A stretch of 64,000 nt of DNA from an uncultured Bacteriovoracaceae bacterium (GCA_937931205.1 CALHBF010000008.1:1-64000), one strand, 5' to 3'. Positions 50,926 to 62,400 are shown, counted from the first letter of the stretch. The notes: generated by a model from the sequence alone, not told the origin. Program-made: numbers and translations.

Positions 50926-52387
50926 TTTTTAAAATCCAAACATAGTATTGTAGATTATTTGTCTCACGAATCTGCATCTGATCAAAGCTAAATTTATTTT
51001 TGAGACTCCATAAATAATACTCTAATGATTTCTTAAAATAGATATCAGAAAGACCTTTATTGATCTTCTCCCCTCTGTTTTCCATCTTGCTGATCAGATT
51101 GGACAGAGATTGCAGATGAGTCGTATCAAGTCGTCTCGTGTATTCTTCTAAAAATTGTTTTCGCTCCGACAGATTATCAGACCATAAAAAATATCCTGAA
51201 AACTGCGCCAACTTTTGGGCCGACGAAAGGTTCTCAAGAATGGGAATGGTATTCTTTTGAAACCATATTTCCTGAGCAAGCTGTAAGCTGGGAATTCTTT
51301 TTGTCAAAAGGCTAATCAGCTCCAACTCTCTTGGAGCGGCCTCTAGCATTTCAAAACCTCGTCCTAGTGAATTGATCTCAAGCCACTTTTCATCCCAGAT
51401 TTCATAAGGTTCTGTTCTTTGATATCCTCGAAGAGACAGATCAATTTTCTTATCTCCTGATTTTTTTAAGTATCCTTCTCCACCCATTAGATACATCATC
51501 TCAATCTTGCTCTCACCTGCCCATACACTCATATTGGGAGCAGCAATTAAGACCTGAGATTGAAATTCTGCTACTGGAATATTATTCGATGCTTTGAGTT
51601 CATTTAATTTTTTAAAGAGATGCCTCTTCCCATGATCTCGATAAAGGAGATATTCATTCAAGCGCCCTTGAGAAGTTTGTTCTTGAAAAATTTGTCTCTC
51701 AAAATATTCTTCGTTGGCCTCTTCAACCATTAAAGGCAGCACTTGAGCATCGGTCTGTGGCCCTAAATCCACCACCGCTTCTTCTCTTTGACGTGGATGA
51801 TAAGAAATATGTCCTTCCAGTAGTTTTAGATAAACAAAAACTTCCTTGGGAGCAAAATTGATCTCACCAAAAGTAACAGTACTTTCAGGAGAAACACGCA
51901 GTAGACTCCCATTGTGAAGATAAACCCACGCCAGAGAATCACTTCCCACTTTTAGCTCATCACCCTCAAGAAGCTGGGAGAGATAAGCTCCCTTAACCGT
52001 GGTTAATCCTCGAACGACCTCACATTCGCCAGAGCAGGCCAGAATATTTCCTACTAGCTCCATTTGGCGAAAGTGCCTTAAGCGCTTTAACCAATCAGGA
52101 GTTTTTTCCTTAAAATCAACCTGAGAAACCCATTTATGAATATCAGTTGCTGCATCATGATCCTCACTCCAATCAATCATTGACCGTGACTGACCTTTGA
52201 TCATTCCCAAATCTTTAGCTTCCTTGGATCGATCAACCTGCCAACCTTCTTTTTTAGGACCAAAGTCCTTAGCAGACCAGGCCTCCAGAAGCTCGCTATC
52301 CACCGCCAGGGCCCCTCCAGAGACGGTAAAAAAAAGACTCAACGCAAAAGTTGATAAAAATGCTTTAACCGGACGAATATTTCTCAT
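50903..52387 (-). CDS. Exported FecR-domain protein
   Basis: A protein of 494 residues with a signal peptide (VKAFLSTFALSLFFTVSGGALA). A FecR-type domain lies at about 110-185 (VRGLTTVKGAYLSQLLEGDELKVGSDSLAWVYLHNGSLLRVSPESTVTFGEI). The remaining 300 residues are charged and helical with no recognised family. FecR proteins usually regulate an ECF sigma factor with a TonB receptor, but neither is nearby and no membrane anchor follows, so this is a free periplasmic FecR-fold protein. The track start is a TTG at 52414; ATG 52387 gives a normal signal peptide. Confidence 0.78.
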   Translation of the reverse strand: MRNIRPVKAFLSTFALSLFFTVSGGALAVDSELLEAWSAKDFGPKKEGWQVDRSKEAKDLGMIKGQSRSMIDWSEDHDAATDIHKWVSQVDFKEKTPDWLKRLRHFRQMELVGNILACSGECEVVRGLTTVKGAYLSQLLEGDELKVGSDSLAWVYLHNGSLLRVSPESTVTFGEINFAPKEVFVYLKLLEGHISYHPRQREEAVVDLGPQTDAQVLPLMVEEANEEYFERQIFQEQTSQGRLNEYLLYRDHGKRHLFKKLNELKASNNIPVAEFQSQVLIAAPNMSVWAGESKIEMMYLMGGEGYLKKSGDKKIDLSLRGYQRTEPYEIWDEKWLEINSLGRGFEMLEAAPRELELISLLTKRIPSLQLAQEIWFQKNTIPILENLSSAQKLAQFSGYFLWSDNLSERKQFLEEYTRRLDTTHLQSLSNLISKMENRGEKINKGLSDIYFKKSLEYYLWSLKNKFSFDQMQIRETNNLQYYVWILKNVKERKD

Positions 52388-52482
52388 ACTTTTACTTCGG
52401 AATTTGCGCCTCAAAATTTACCTTGTAGTCCTTTTCTGCTATAGTGATGGTTCATTTTTACCTATTTTGGAGCGCTCACGAG

Positions 52483-55400
52483 ATGGAAACCCGCGAATCA
52501 CAAGAAAACTTCTCATTTCCTCAGGAAGAAGAAAAAGTCCTTAAGTTTTGGAATGACAACGACATTTTTAAAAAGTCGCTGGAAAAGACTAAGAACTCTA
52601 AGAACTATATCTTCTACGACGGGCCTCCTTTTGCGACAGGTCTTCCGCACCACGGACACATTGTAGCCTCAACACTTAAAGATATTATTCCTCGCTACTT
52701 CACGATGAAGGGCTTTTACGTTTCTCGTCGTTTTGGTTGGGACTGTCACGGTCTTCCGATTGAACAAGAGATTGATAAAAAATTTCAAATGTCAGCATCT
52801 GACTTCGTGGCCCAGCATGGTGTAAAAAAATACAATGACGAATGTCGTGGGATTGTTGACCGTTACGTAAACGAATGGGAAAGAACAATCTCTCGTCTTG
52901 GCCGTTGGGTTGATTTTAAAAACGATTACAAAACTATGGATGTTACATTCATGGAATCTGTATGGTGGGTTTTTAAATCAATCTGGGATCAAGGTCTAAT
53001 CTATCAAGGAAACAAAATTGTTCCTTACTCTCCTGCTCTGCAAACAGCGCTTTCAAACTTTGAAGCAGGTCAGAACTACCAGGATATTCAAGATCCGGCA
53101 GTGACTGTTCTCTTTAAATCTCGTGAAGAAGAGAATACTTATTTCGCTGCTTGGACAACAACTCCTTGGACACTTCCATCAAACCTCACTCTTTGTACGA
53201 ATGCTGAGATTGAGTATGTGAAAGTAAAAGATCTTGAGAAGAATATCTTCATCTACATGGCAAAAAGCCGTCTGGAAGCTTACAAGAAAAACTTCAAGTA
53301 CGAAGAAGTTGAAACTGTTAAAGGAAGTGATCTCAAAGGTAAAAAATATGAGCCACTCTTCCCTTACTTCTCAAATCTCAAAGATCAGGGCTACTTCGTT
53401 ATCCTCAATGATGACTACGTAACAACTGGAGACGGTACAGGTATCGTTCACCAAGCTCCAGGTTTTGGTGAAGACGATAACCGTGTGATGAAAGCAGCAG
53501 GACTTCTAGAAGTTGTTGTTCCCATGGACAATGCTGGTCGATTTACAAGTGAAGTAACTGACTTCGCTGGTAAGGGCTTTAAAGAAGCTGATAAAGATAT
53601 CATCAAAAATTTAAAAGACCGCGGACAGCTTTTCCATCAATCAACATTAGTTCACAGCTATCCGATGTGTTACAGAACAGATACTCCGCTTATGTATCGC
53701 GCGATGCCTCAGTGGTATCTTGCTGTTGAAAAAATCAAAGAAAAAATGATTGCGGCCAATGCTGAAATTAACTGGGTTCCAGGAACAATCAAAGATGGCC
53801 GTTTTGGTAAGTGGCTAGAAAACGCTCGCGATTGGGCGATTTCTCGTACTCGTGTATGGGGAACTCCTCTTCCTATCTGGATCAACGACGTTACGGGCAA
53901 AGCAATTTGTGTTGGTTCCATCAATGAACTAAAAGAAATGTCTGGCGTACAAGTATCCGACCTTCACCGTGAATATGTTGATGACATCACTTTCACAATG
54001 AAAGGCGAAGAAGGAACATACAGAAGAATTCCAGAAGTTCTAGACTGCTGGTTTGAATCGGGTGCAATGCCTTATGCTCAACTTCACTACCCATTTGAGA
54101 ACAAAGAAGTTTTCAAAGACGGCTTCCCAGCAGAGTTTATTGCTGAAGGTCTGGATCAGACTCGTGGCTGGTTCTACACTCTGACAGTTCTCTCGGCCGC
54201 TCTTTTCAATAAGCCTGCTTTCAAGAACGTTATTGTTAACGGTCTAGTTCTCGCAGCAGATGGTAAGAAGATGAGTAAACGTCTTCGTAACTATACTCCG
54301 CCTGATGAGCTTATCAATGCTACAGGTGCTGATGCTCTTAGACTTTTCCTTATTAACTCAGGCCTGGTTCGTGCAGAAGAGCTTCGTTTTACTGACGAAG
54401 GTGTGAAGGACATGGTTCGTCGTGCCCTACTTCCATGGTACAACTCATTTAAGTTCTTCCAGACTTACGCCAAAGTTGATGGCTTCTCTGCCAAAGACCT
54501 TAATATTAAATCTGATAACATTCTTGATCAGTGGCTAATTTCTAAGCTTCAGACTCTTATCACGAATGTGAACCGCGAAATGCAAGGCTACCGTCTTTAT
54601 AACGTTGTACCTGAGCTCTTTAACTTCATTGAAGATCTTACTAACTGGTATATTCGTTTAAATCGTCGCCGTTTCTGGGAAGATGGCAATTCTGCTGATA
54701 AGAAAGCAGCTTATGCAACTCTCTACACCACCCTTGAAAACCTTTCTCGTCTAATGGCGCCATTTGCTCCATTCCTAAGCGAGCACATCTATCAAGAGCT
54801 AAAAACTTTTGGTGGATCATGTGAAGAGTCGGTTCACCTATGTGCATATCCTGAAGAGAACGAAAAACTAATTAACGAAACTCTGGAAGTGGCCGTAGGA
54901 CGTATGCAGCAGGTAATCAACCTTGGACGTCAAAAGCGCGTTGCTGAAAAGGTTAAGGTTAAAACTCCGCTTAAAACTCTTAAGGTGCTTCACCAAGAAT
55001 CATCTCTCTTAAAAGAGATCGCTAAGCTTGAAGAGTACATCAAAATCGAATTGAATGCGAAGAACGTTGAGTACATGACCAACGAAGAAGATTTCGTTGT
55101 TCTTTCTGCTAAAGCAAATCTGCCAGTCCTTGGTAAGAAGCTTGGTAAAGATATGGGGAAATTTAAGGGAATGATTGAATCCCTTTCTTCAAATGAAGTG
55201 GCCAAGATTGAGGCCGGTGAGAAGATCACTCTTTCTGGAGTGGAATTTGATTCGGAAGAAATCCTGGTATTCAGAAATGCTAAACCTGGTACTCAAGCAG
55301 TAACAAATAGATTCATCACGATTGATCTGGACTGCTCGCTTGATCAGGATCTGATTGATGAAGGTCTTGCCCGTGAAATGGTAAATCGTATTCAAAAATC

Positions 55401-55608
55401 TCGTAAGGATTCTGGATTTGAAGTATCAGATCGTATTCATGTGGAAGTAGCGACTTCTCCTGAATATCAGGTGATTTTTGAGAAATACAAAGATTACATC
55501 CAGTCGGAAACTCTCACTGTGAAGTTTGCCTTCAACTCAAATCTCGCCAATGCCATGACTCACGAAATTGAAGAAGTTCCATTCTCTGTAAAGCTCACAA
55601 AAGCATAA
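52483..55608 (+). CDS. ileS: Isoleucyl-tRNA synthetase, type 2 (eukaryote-like)
   Basis: Class Ia synthetase of 1041 residues. The HIGH box is GPPFATGLPHHGHIVA (HHGH) and the KMSKS box is DGKKMSKRLRNYTP. The catalytic WDCHGLPIEQEIDKK and the CP1 editing TTPWTLPSNL are clear. GLPHHGH, RFGWDCHGLPIE and a C-terminus lacking the CxxC zinc finger of E. coli IleRS mark it as IleRS2, the form shared with eukaryotes and often insensitive to mupirocin. The frame opens at GTG 52444, but METRESQEN at 52483, preceded by GGAG, matches the family start. Followed by a strong terminator. Confidence 0.95.
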   Translation: METRESQENFSFPQEEEKVLKFWNDNDIFKKSLEKTKNSKNYIFYDGPPFATGLPHHGHIVASTLKDIIPRYFTMKGFYVSRRFGWDCHGLPIEQEIDKKFQMSASDFVAQHGVKKYNDECRGIVDRYVNEWERTISRLGRWVDFKNDYKTMDVTFMESVWWVFKSIWDQGLIYQGNKIVPYSPALQTALSNFEAGQNYQDIQDPAVTVLFKSREEENTYFAAWTTTPWTLPSNLTLCTNAEIEYVKVKDLEKNIFIYMAKSRLEAYKKNFKYEEVETVKGSDLKGKKYEPLFPYFSNLKDQGYFVILNDDYVTTGDGTGIVHQAPGFGEDDNRVMKAAGLLEVVVPMDNAGRFTSEVTDFAGKGFKEADKDIIKNLKDRGQLFHQSTLVHSYPMCYRTDTPLMYRAMPQWYLAVEKIKEKMIAANAEINWVPGTIKDGRFGKWLENARDWAISRTRVWGTPLPIWINDVTGKAICVGSINELKEMSGVQVSDLHREYVDDITFTMKGEEGTYRRIPEVLDCWFESGAMPYAQLHYPFENKEVFKDGFPAEFIAEGLDQTRGWFYTLTVLSAALFNKPAFKNVIVNGLVLAADGKKMSKRLRNYTPPDELINATGADALRLFLINSGLVRAEELRFTDEGVKDMVRRALLPWYNSFKFFQTYAKVDGFSAKDLNIKSDNILDQWLISKLQTLITNVNREMQGYRLYNVVPELFNFIEDLTNWYIRLNRRRFWEDGNSADKKAAYATLYTTLENLSRLMAPFAPFLSEHIYQELKTFGGSCEESVHLCAYPEENEKLINETLEVAVGRMQQVINLGRQKRVAEKVKVKTPLKTLKVLHQESSLLKEIAKLEEYIKIELNAKNVEYMTNEEDFVVLSAKANLPVLGKKLGKDMGKFKGMIESLSSNEVAKIEAGEKITLSGVEFDSEEILVFRNAKPGTQAVTNRFITIDLDCSLDQDLIDEGLAREMVNRIQKSRKDSGFEVSDRIHVEVATSPEYQVIFEKYKDYIQSETLTVKFAFNSNLANAMTHEIEEVPFSVKLTKA

Positions 55609-55613
55609 TAAAA

Positions 55614-55634
55614 AAGGCCCCGTAAAGGGGCCTT
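55614..55634. terminator. Bidirectional terminator between ileS and lipoprotein gene
   Basis: The stem AAGGCCCC-GTAAA-GGGGCCTT is flanked by A-rich sequence on the left and TTCTTATTT on the right, and it lies between converging stop codons. Confidence 0.85.
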
Positions 55635-55658
55635 CTTATTTGAACTGAAAGCAATTTA

Positions 55659-56399
55659 TTAATTAGCTGTGAAGAAGTCTGAGATTAGCTTGTTAACGCC
55701 CTCAGGTCCCATTCCTGTAACTTGAGAAGCTGATTCAATTCTATTCTGAAGAGATTGACCGTTACCAGATAGGATATCGTTCTTAAATTCTGTAATTGTA
55801 GAACCAGTTAGTTCTTTTACAAAAGAATCGTAATCAGAAGCTTTGAAAGTTCCTTTTGGAGAATTTTCAATTTTATAAGCAAAAGAAGCAACATCTAAGC
55901 TCTTCTCGCCAGATAGACCATATTGAACTTTTAGTTTATCAGCTAGGCTGTTAACAGAAAGTTGCTCTTTTAGGGCCTGCATTTTTGCTAGGTTTTTTGA
56001 AGATACTTCTTGTTTTTCGAATCGAGTACCAGTGTATGGATCTCTGTAGTAGTTACCTGATTCAGAAACTAGATCGTAGTAGAAATAAGAATTGTACTTG
56101 TTCATGTAGTTAGCAACGTTCTCACCTACATTGAATGAACCGATGTAATAAGCATCATAAGTACGGTAGTAACGATCATAAACAACGATATAATCGTATT
56201 TAAGAGTTTCAGACTTCACTAACTGAAGGTCATAACCATAAACGTCAGAGTTCACACGTCTTACGAACTCTTGAGCAAGTTGTTCATGAGTATAGTAGTT
56301 ACCACCTGTTGATGTACTTCCACCACCGCTTCCGCCACCACAGCTCACAAGAGAAAGTAACGCTGTCATTAAAAAAACATACATTCCTAGCTTCTTCAT
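55659..56399 (-). CDS. Tyr-rich lipoprotein of unknown function
   Basis: A 246-residue lipoprotein. The signal ends in LLSLVSC, a good lipobox, followed by a flexible GGGSGGGSTSTGG linker. The mature middle is strikingly tyrosine-rich (YDYIVVYDRYYRTYDAYYIGS, KYNSYFYYDLVSESGNYYRDPYTG) and aligned with beta strands; the C-terminal third is helical. The track start is a TTG (56411) overlapping GGAGG; ATG 56399 is the true start. It may be anchored in the outer membrane. No family recognised. Confidence 0.75.
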   Translation of the reverse strand: MKKLGMYVFLMTALLSLVSCGGGSGGGSTSTGGNYYTHEQLAQEFVRRVNSDVYGYDLQLVKSETLKYDYIVVYDRYYRTYDAYYIGSFNVGENVANYMNKYNSYFYYDLVSESGNYYRDPYTGTRFEKQEVSSKNLAKMQALKEQLSVNSLADKLKVQYGLSGEKSLDVASFAYKIENSPKGTFKASDYDSFVKELTGSTITEFKNDILSGNGQSLQNRIESASQVTGMGPEGVNKLISDFFTAN

Positions 56400-56519
56400 T
56401 ATTGCCTCCAAAATTGTTTTTTATTAATAAGCGTCCGTGCCTTTATATTTTCAATAAATCAAATTTGATAAATTATGTAACCTAAAAATTCGCTTTCTTT
56501 TTCTTACTCAATTTCGGTG

Positions 56520-59444
56520 TCAAAATGCAACTAACTCAATACTTTCGGGCCCATTTTGACCCTTGCAGAACAATACAGCATGAGATTGCTTCTTATAAAG
56601 CAGAGGATTCATGGCCAAGCAGTGAGAAGGAACTTCAAAAGAATGCTTCACAGGTACGTAAACCTTGTCTTGATCAACCATCCACATATAGAAAGTGGGT
56701 GAAAATAACGCAGTGTTATCCACATAAAGTGAAGGAACTAGCTCTCCTCGTGCATCACGGGCCAGCATTGGGTTAAAGCGTAATGAAAAGGTAGATCCTT
56801 GCACAAAGCTTGTTCTATACAAGGGAGCTGAGAAGGTTTTAGTCTCATTCGCAAAGACACTGATAACTTCAAGAGTGGTATCAAGCTCAAAGAAGCGCAC
56901 AGATTTCTCACTCCAGTGATACTCTTTAATAAGAGATGCAACAAACTCTTTCGGATCTTGCGTTTTATAAGAGAAAACAGACTCTGCTTGGTTTTCACCT
57001 AATAGGATTGAGCGCATTCTATCTTTAGCAAACTGACCTTTTAAAATCGTCTGTCTGCTTAACTCTCCCTCTTGCCCTATAATAAAAGCAGCATCAAAAA
57101 CTTGATTCGAAAAATCATAACGTGTTTTGAACGCAGATAATTTCAGTGGTTCCTTAAGAACTGGTTTTTTATTTAAAGCAAAGGCCAGTACATCGCGGGC
57201 CTTGAGATTGAGATGGAAATAATCCTGAACAATTCCACTGCCTGTTCTCAAGAAGACAGATACTTCATTCGATGCACTCTCTTCTGGAAGTCTTAAAGTC
57301 AGTAACTCAAAATTGGCCCATGAAGGAAGATCCAATTGTAAGCGCAGCTGTTTTAAAAAGGAGGCATTAGTAAGTGTTCTTACACGCCAGACGATCTCTT
57401 CCCCTTCACGCTCAGGCATCAGGTAGTTTAGATGTACACTTCTTAATTCCCTATTCGGATCAAAGGCATCAGTTGATTGATCAAGTAATTCAACAGGACC
57501 GAATGAAAAAAAGAAAGCTGAATGAAATTCTCCCCACTCGGGGTGAGTTAATTTCATAAATCGACTTTGAGCAGGGATAGGCAGAGAGAAGTCAGAGACA
57601 AGCTTCAATGTTTGCTTAGAATTCTGGTGAAACTTTTGATTAATAAATCGGCCTTCATCATTGAAGAAGAGATAGCGAAGCTCTTTGGCCCTTCCCGCTT
57701 CATCGGCAACAATTCCACTTACCCAGTAATCAAGAATTCCATCTTGATCAATATCTACACGCACAAGCCCTATGCCATCGAGAAGGAAATCAATTTCTCC
57801 CAATTTGATATCAATCTTAAGTTTTACTTCCCCATCTTCAAGGGCATAGACCGACAGCTTTTTATCATCTTTAGAGAAATGAAAAAATCTTGGAGCAACA
57901 TCTCCTTGAGATGGAACAGGTACCGTCTGAAGATTTTGCAAAAGACCATTCTTCGCGGTAACAAAAGTATTCTTTTTATTCTTAATTTTCTTAGTCAGAA
58001 GGACCTGATGAGAAAATGTTTTGCCACGAATAACGACTCTCAGTTTAAGGATGGCATCGACCCACTCATCTTGGGCCACAATTTTAAGAAGAAGTCCTTC
58101 TCGTTGCCATTGCCATGAGATATCAACACCAGCATTTAATGATTCCACTCTGATATCTTTAGCAGTTAGTTTTTCATTCTGAACAATGGGAAGTAACCAT
58201 TGGGCTGAAAGACTGTTCTCATCCAAAGACACACGATCAAATTCTTTAAAGACAGGGCGTGGGAAATTGACACTATTATCTTGCAGAAGTTTAACGGCCT
58301 TTTTAATTTGCATTAATCCAGACGATGAAAAGACAGAAAGCCCACTGGCCATTGCTGAAATATTTCTTGCCGAACTCATCAAAGCAGAACGTATTTCTTC
58401 ATTAGAAGCATTCGGAAAAATACCTTTCATGATGGCCGCAGCTCCGGAAACATAAGGAGCGGCCTGACTAGTTCCAAACTTAATATCATATCCCTTCATT
58501 CCAAAAAAATCAGATGAAAGAGTCATGGGGATGAGTCCTAAGATCTGTCCACCTGGGGCAAGGATATCCACCTGCCCACCAAAGTTTGAGAAGCGGGACA
58601 TTTCTCCATCAACATTGATTGAACCAACACAAAATACCGATTTGAAAGCACACGGATAAATTTGAGCTTCATGACGATCATTTCCTGCTGCCGCCACGAC
58701 TAAAATGCCATGATCCTCCGCTCTTTGCAGCGCCGTCTTCACTTCTGCCACATTGGCAAGAATCGGCCAGCCTAAGCTGAGATTAATAACATCTACTTTT
58801 CTATCAATCGCATAATTTATAGCGCGAGCAACTCGCACGCTGATAACCTCTTGGGTTCCCGCAGGCATTTGTCCTTCGCGAGTATCATAAACTTTAAGAG
58901 GAAGAATTTTAATTCGATTACTAAGACCTGCTAAACCAATTCCATTATTAACATTGGCCGCGATAATTCCTGCCACATGAGTTCCGTGCCCAACATCATC
59001 ATCTGCCAGTCTTTGACGACGAACATCTTTAGTCGCAAAATTCCAACCAGCACAGTCTCCCTCGAATCCATTTTTATCTGGATCACCCGTAGGACCTAAC
59101 GGCACTCTTCCATCTCTACACTCACTTGGATTGAGAAGGATACGACCTTTAAGGTCTTCATGCTCAAGATCAACTCCACTATCAATAACAGCAACCACTG
59201 TGTCACGAACCATCAAAGAATCAAGTTCAATGCTCCAGTCAATATTGGCCCAACTCTCCCCTTTTGTTTCATAGGGAGTAATATCATCAATGTCACCGAT
59301 AACAATTTGTCCTGAATTCTCCAGTGCCCACTGATAATTAAAATAGAGGTCATTTAATACAGAAGTTTTAGAACTAGGCTTAATGGCCGAATACGACTGC
59401 CAAGAGAAGAAGAAAGTAGTTAAAAGAAGAAGAACATTTTTCAT
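56520..59444 (-). CDS. Exported subtilisin-family serine protease
   Basis: An S8 peptidase of 974 residues. It has a signal peptide (MKNVLLLLTTFFFSWQSYSA), then a catalytic domain with Asp88 in VAVIDSGVDLEHEDL, His153 in DVGHGTHVAGIIAA and Ser326 in FGTSQAAPYVSGAAA. The about 600 residues after the domain have no recognised fold but contain an FG-GAP-like DIDQDGILDYW. It lacks a long propeptide, so activation may be self-contained. It begins two bases after the end of the 1048-aa gene and is likely secreted by the T2SS. Probably a degradative enzyme on prey or in the environment. Confidence 0.9.
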   Translation of the reverse strand: MKNVLLLLTTFFFSWQSYSAIKPSSKTSVLNDLYFNYQWALENSGQIVIGDIDDITPYETKGESWANIDWSIELDSLMVRDTVVAVIDSGVDLEHEDLKGRILLNPSECRDGRVPLGPTGDPDKNGFEGDCAGWNFATKDVRRQRLADDDVGHGTHVAGIIAANVNNGIGLAGLSNRIKILPLKVYDTREGQMPAGTQEVISVRVARAINYAIDRKVDVINLSLGWPILANVAEVKTALQRAEDHGILVVAAAGNDRHEAQIYPCAFKSVFCVGSINVDGEMSRFSNFGGQVDILAPGGQILGLIPMTLSSDFFGMKGYDIKFGTSQAAPYVSGAAAIMKGIFPNASNEEIRSALMSSARNISAMASGLSVFSSSGLMQIKKAVKLLQDNSVNFPRPVFKEFDRVSLDENSLSAQWLLPIVQNEKLTAKDIRVESLNAGVDISWQWQREGLLLKIVAQDEWVDAILKLRVVIRGKTFSHQVLLTKKIKNKKNTFVTAKNGLLQNLQTVPVPSQGDVAPRFFHFSKDDKKLSVYALEDGEVKLKIDIKLGEIDFLLDGIGLVRVDIDQDGILDYWVSGIVADEAGRAKELRYLFFNDEGRFINQKFHQNSKQTLKLVSDFSLPIPAQSRFMKLTHPEWGEFHSAFFFSFGPVELLDQSTDAFDPNRELRSVHLNYLMPEREGEEIVWRVRTLTNASFLKQLRLQLDLPSWANFELLTLRLPEESASNEVSVFLRTGSGIVQDYFHLNLKARDVLAFALNKKPVLKEPLKLSAFKTRYDFSNQVFDAAFIIGQEGELSRQTILKGQFAKDRMRSILLGENQAESVFSYKTQDPKEFVASLIKEYHWSEKSVRFFELDTTLEVISVFANETKTFSAPLYRTSFVQGSTFSLRFNPMLARDARGELVPSLYVDNTALFSPTFYMWMVDQDKVYVPVKHSFEVPSHCLAMNPLLYKKQSHAVLFCKGQNGPESIELVAF

Positions 59445-59445
59445 C

Positions 59446-62400
59446 TTAGTACCTATTCATCAGCCAAAGGAGAAGGAACTCCCCTTCAGACATTCCTGAC
59501 TGAGTTTGAATCAACCGCAGAGGACCTTGAGGGCTCATCGAGCCAATCATACCGACTGTGTGGGAGAAAATATCTCTATCTCCATTCTCCATACGTGAAC
59601 GGAAACCACTCATATGTCCACTGACATAAAGGTTATCAACTCCCCCTGAGAGCAGTGCTAATCCTTCAAAAGTAAAACATCCTTCAAGATCATTAACGAG
59701 ATTGGCAAGAGCACGTCCAAATTCTGTCGAGTTATTCTGACGATAGAATTTCTGAACTTTACTAAATCTCGTCCATACACGAGAAACGTGAGCATTAAAG
59801 GTATTGGAGTCAGAAGTATTGAACTTGTAATGTTTCGTCATGGCCGCTCGAACAAGAGAGCGGTCAACTTTAAGAAAATTTCTGAAGGCCATTTCATAAA
59901 AAGCAATGTTGAGATTAATGGCATAGAAGCGAACTTTGCCACTACCAATAAGATTCTCTGGTGAGAAAATTGTTGATCCGACTGCATTGTTTAATTTCTT
60001 AAAGATAGAGTTGATCTTCTGAGGAGAAGCACTCCAGCCTTTATAGCGATAACCTACAGAGAGATAGATATTTTCAAGTGAAAGTTCTGAACTCTCCCCC
60101 TCAATACTGACTACTCGAGTATGAGAATGACCTTGGAAAGTATCGGCTGGGTTTCCGCTGTTGGTTGATCTTAAACTGACGTACTCACCAATTTCTTGAA
60201 TTTCATTAAGAAGTGAATCCACTACTTTCAGAGCAAAACTCTGATAATCATATCCACTGCGCTTTCCAATATTATAGCGGTAGAAATCCTTCTTATCTCC
60301 TGAGGGATGAGTAATGGACATCTGATCATTTTGTTTTCCGCGCTGATGTCTCCACCAGAAGAAATCAAAATTAAACTTTCTCTCAGAGAAATCATGATTG
60401 ATCACCCAAGGTTTCTGCACACTACGGGCCTTATCCAGTTTCCCCCATTTTAGGGCACGGGAAAGGGCGCGGATATTATCAAAGAAATCAGGATTGGCCT
60501 CAAAAGGATCATTGTCCATTGTATTTAAGGTTAGATTTAGATTAAAGAATTCTGTTTTCGCGATCCCTTTATTAAAGCCTGCTCCCAAATTGAGAACCTG
60601 CACATAGGCCTTCAATGAGAGGGAAACATCAAAAGAATTCATCAAGGCCGGATCATTATAGATATGAAAAGAGTCTTCAGTAGCTCGATAGATATGAAGT
60701 CTTGAAATAACAGTCAGCTTATCCTGCAGTCGTAAATACGCTTGGGCATAGTCCCCAAGTCCTTGTCCAACTAAGAAAGACAGATCAGGGCCAAAACCTG
60801 TTTGAATAATCACAGATTCGCCAATACCAATATTATCTTTGAATTCTTTTAACAACTTTGCCGATTTCTCGGCCAGAACTTCTGAATCAGTTTCAGTGCG
60901 GCTTAAGGCTTCTAACTCATCTAATACTCTTGCATCGAGAAACTTTTCTAGCGGAACAAGCAGATTCTTAATGGGCTCTTTAAGAGATGATTTAATACTC
61001 TTAATAGGTCTAAGACTTGTATAGGTGCGATAAAGATTTAGCTTGGCACTTCCTTCGGCCATCATGCTCGAAGATGGCAGCCCATCCACTCCAAGATAAA
61101 TTCCTAAATCGAGGCTCGCTCCAACTGTATCAGCAAGCTGTACAATATTATCAGAGCCCATATAGTTACCGGCAATGACCTCACGGTTAGCAATCAGATT
61201 CATATCAAAGAGCTTAGTGTGCCAAAAACCAAAAGGAACTTTAGAGACCTCACCAGTCTTTAAAAATTCCACAAACTGCTTCGTTGCTAAATCTAGCTGA
61301 TGATCAAAAATAGCAAACTGCAGATCAGTGCGAGGAACAAATCTTTTATTAAACTCAGTCATCAGAGTTGTAATAACGTTAGTAACTGCTTTAGAGCCGA
61401 CAAATGACCAAATTTCAGAAAGAGAAAGTGGGTCATCGGGATTTGTTCCCGCAAATTGCGAAGCATATCCTTCCCAACTCACTCCCCCGATTAGCTTACC
61501 TTTCTTCAGGCGAGGTGCAAGATTAGGTGATGCTTCAAAAGGGATTAGCGGATACTCTTTTTCCAGAGCGAAGGATTTTCTGAGATATTGAACTCGTGAA
61601 AGTGTCTTATGCAGAATCAGGGTTTCTACTTCTTTTGGATAGGCCCCAAAAGCAACGATCTCCTGCCAGTCACTAAGAGTTAGAGAAAGAATTCGTCTTG
61701 TGATCCATCTGGCATCCTCATATGAAGTGCTAAACTCTCTTCCATACTCATAATCAAGGACAAGCTGATTATTAAAAACACGTCCTGAAATCCAAGACAT
61801 GAGATTCACACTTTCAGGAACATCAACAAGATTATAAGGAACAAGAAGAGCGTTAAGGAGTCTTCTGCCACGAATCTTAGAACTTGGAACAACACCTAGA
61901 GCGAGGTTATAAAATTCATCTTCAGCATCTTCTAAGACAAATACATCCTGAACTTGAATGGTGTCCGAATCCTCTTCCGGATTATTCTTTACCCAACGAT
62001 CGGCATCTAGAAACGTTCCGCGTTTCAGCTCCTTGAGCATCTCATTCTTTGAAAAAACTCCCTTGAACTTAAGATCAAGAGTTGGAGCATGATGAAGAGC
62101 AGGAACTTGATAGCCTATCTTTTCAAGTAGGGCCTTTCTTAAAAGATTATTATGACCTTTAGTATCGAAGATCACTCGAAGAACTTTTTTCTCTCCATTA
62201 GGCATTACTTTCAGGGCCCTCAGCGCAAACTGCCCAATAAGTGTTTCAGTGCGAGGGATAGTCTCTATGACTTCTAAAGTTTCTTCTGCTCCTAGGATAC
62301 TCTTATATTTGAGAGGACGAGATAACTCATTTTTCCAAAGAACGGAGTCTTGTGTTGGATTAAGAAGAGAAAGATCACTGATCGCTCCCGTTTCATACAA

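Noticed and set aside
57567-58118. 183-aa plus-strand ORF inside the subtilase gene
   Set aside because: It is antisense to a strongly supported protease frame, has no ribosome site and no recognisable family; it is a shadow of the codon bias on the other strand.
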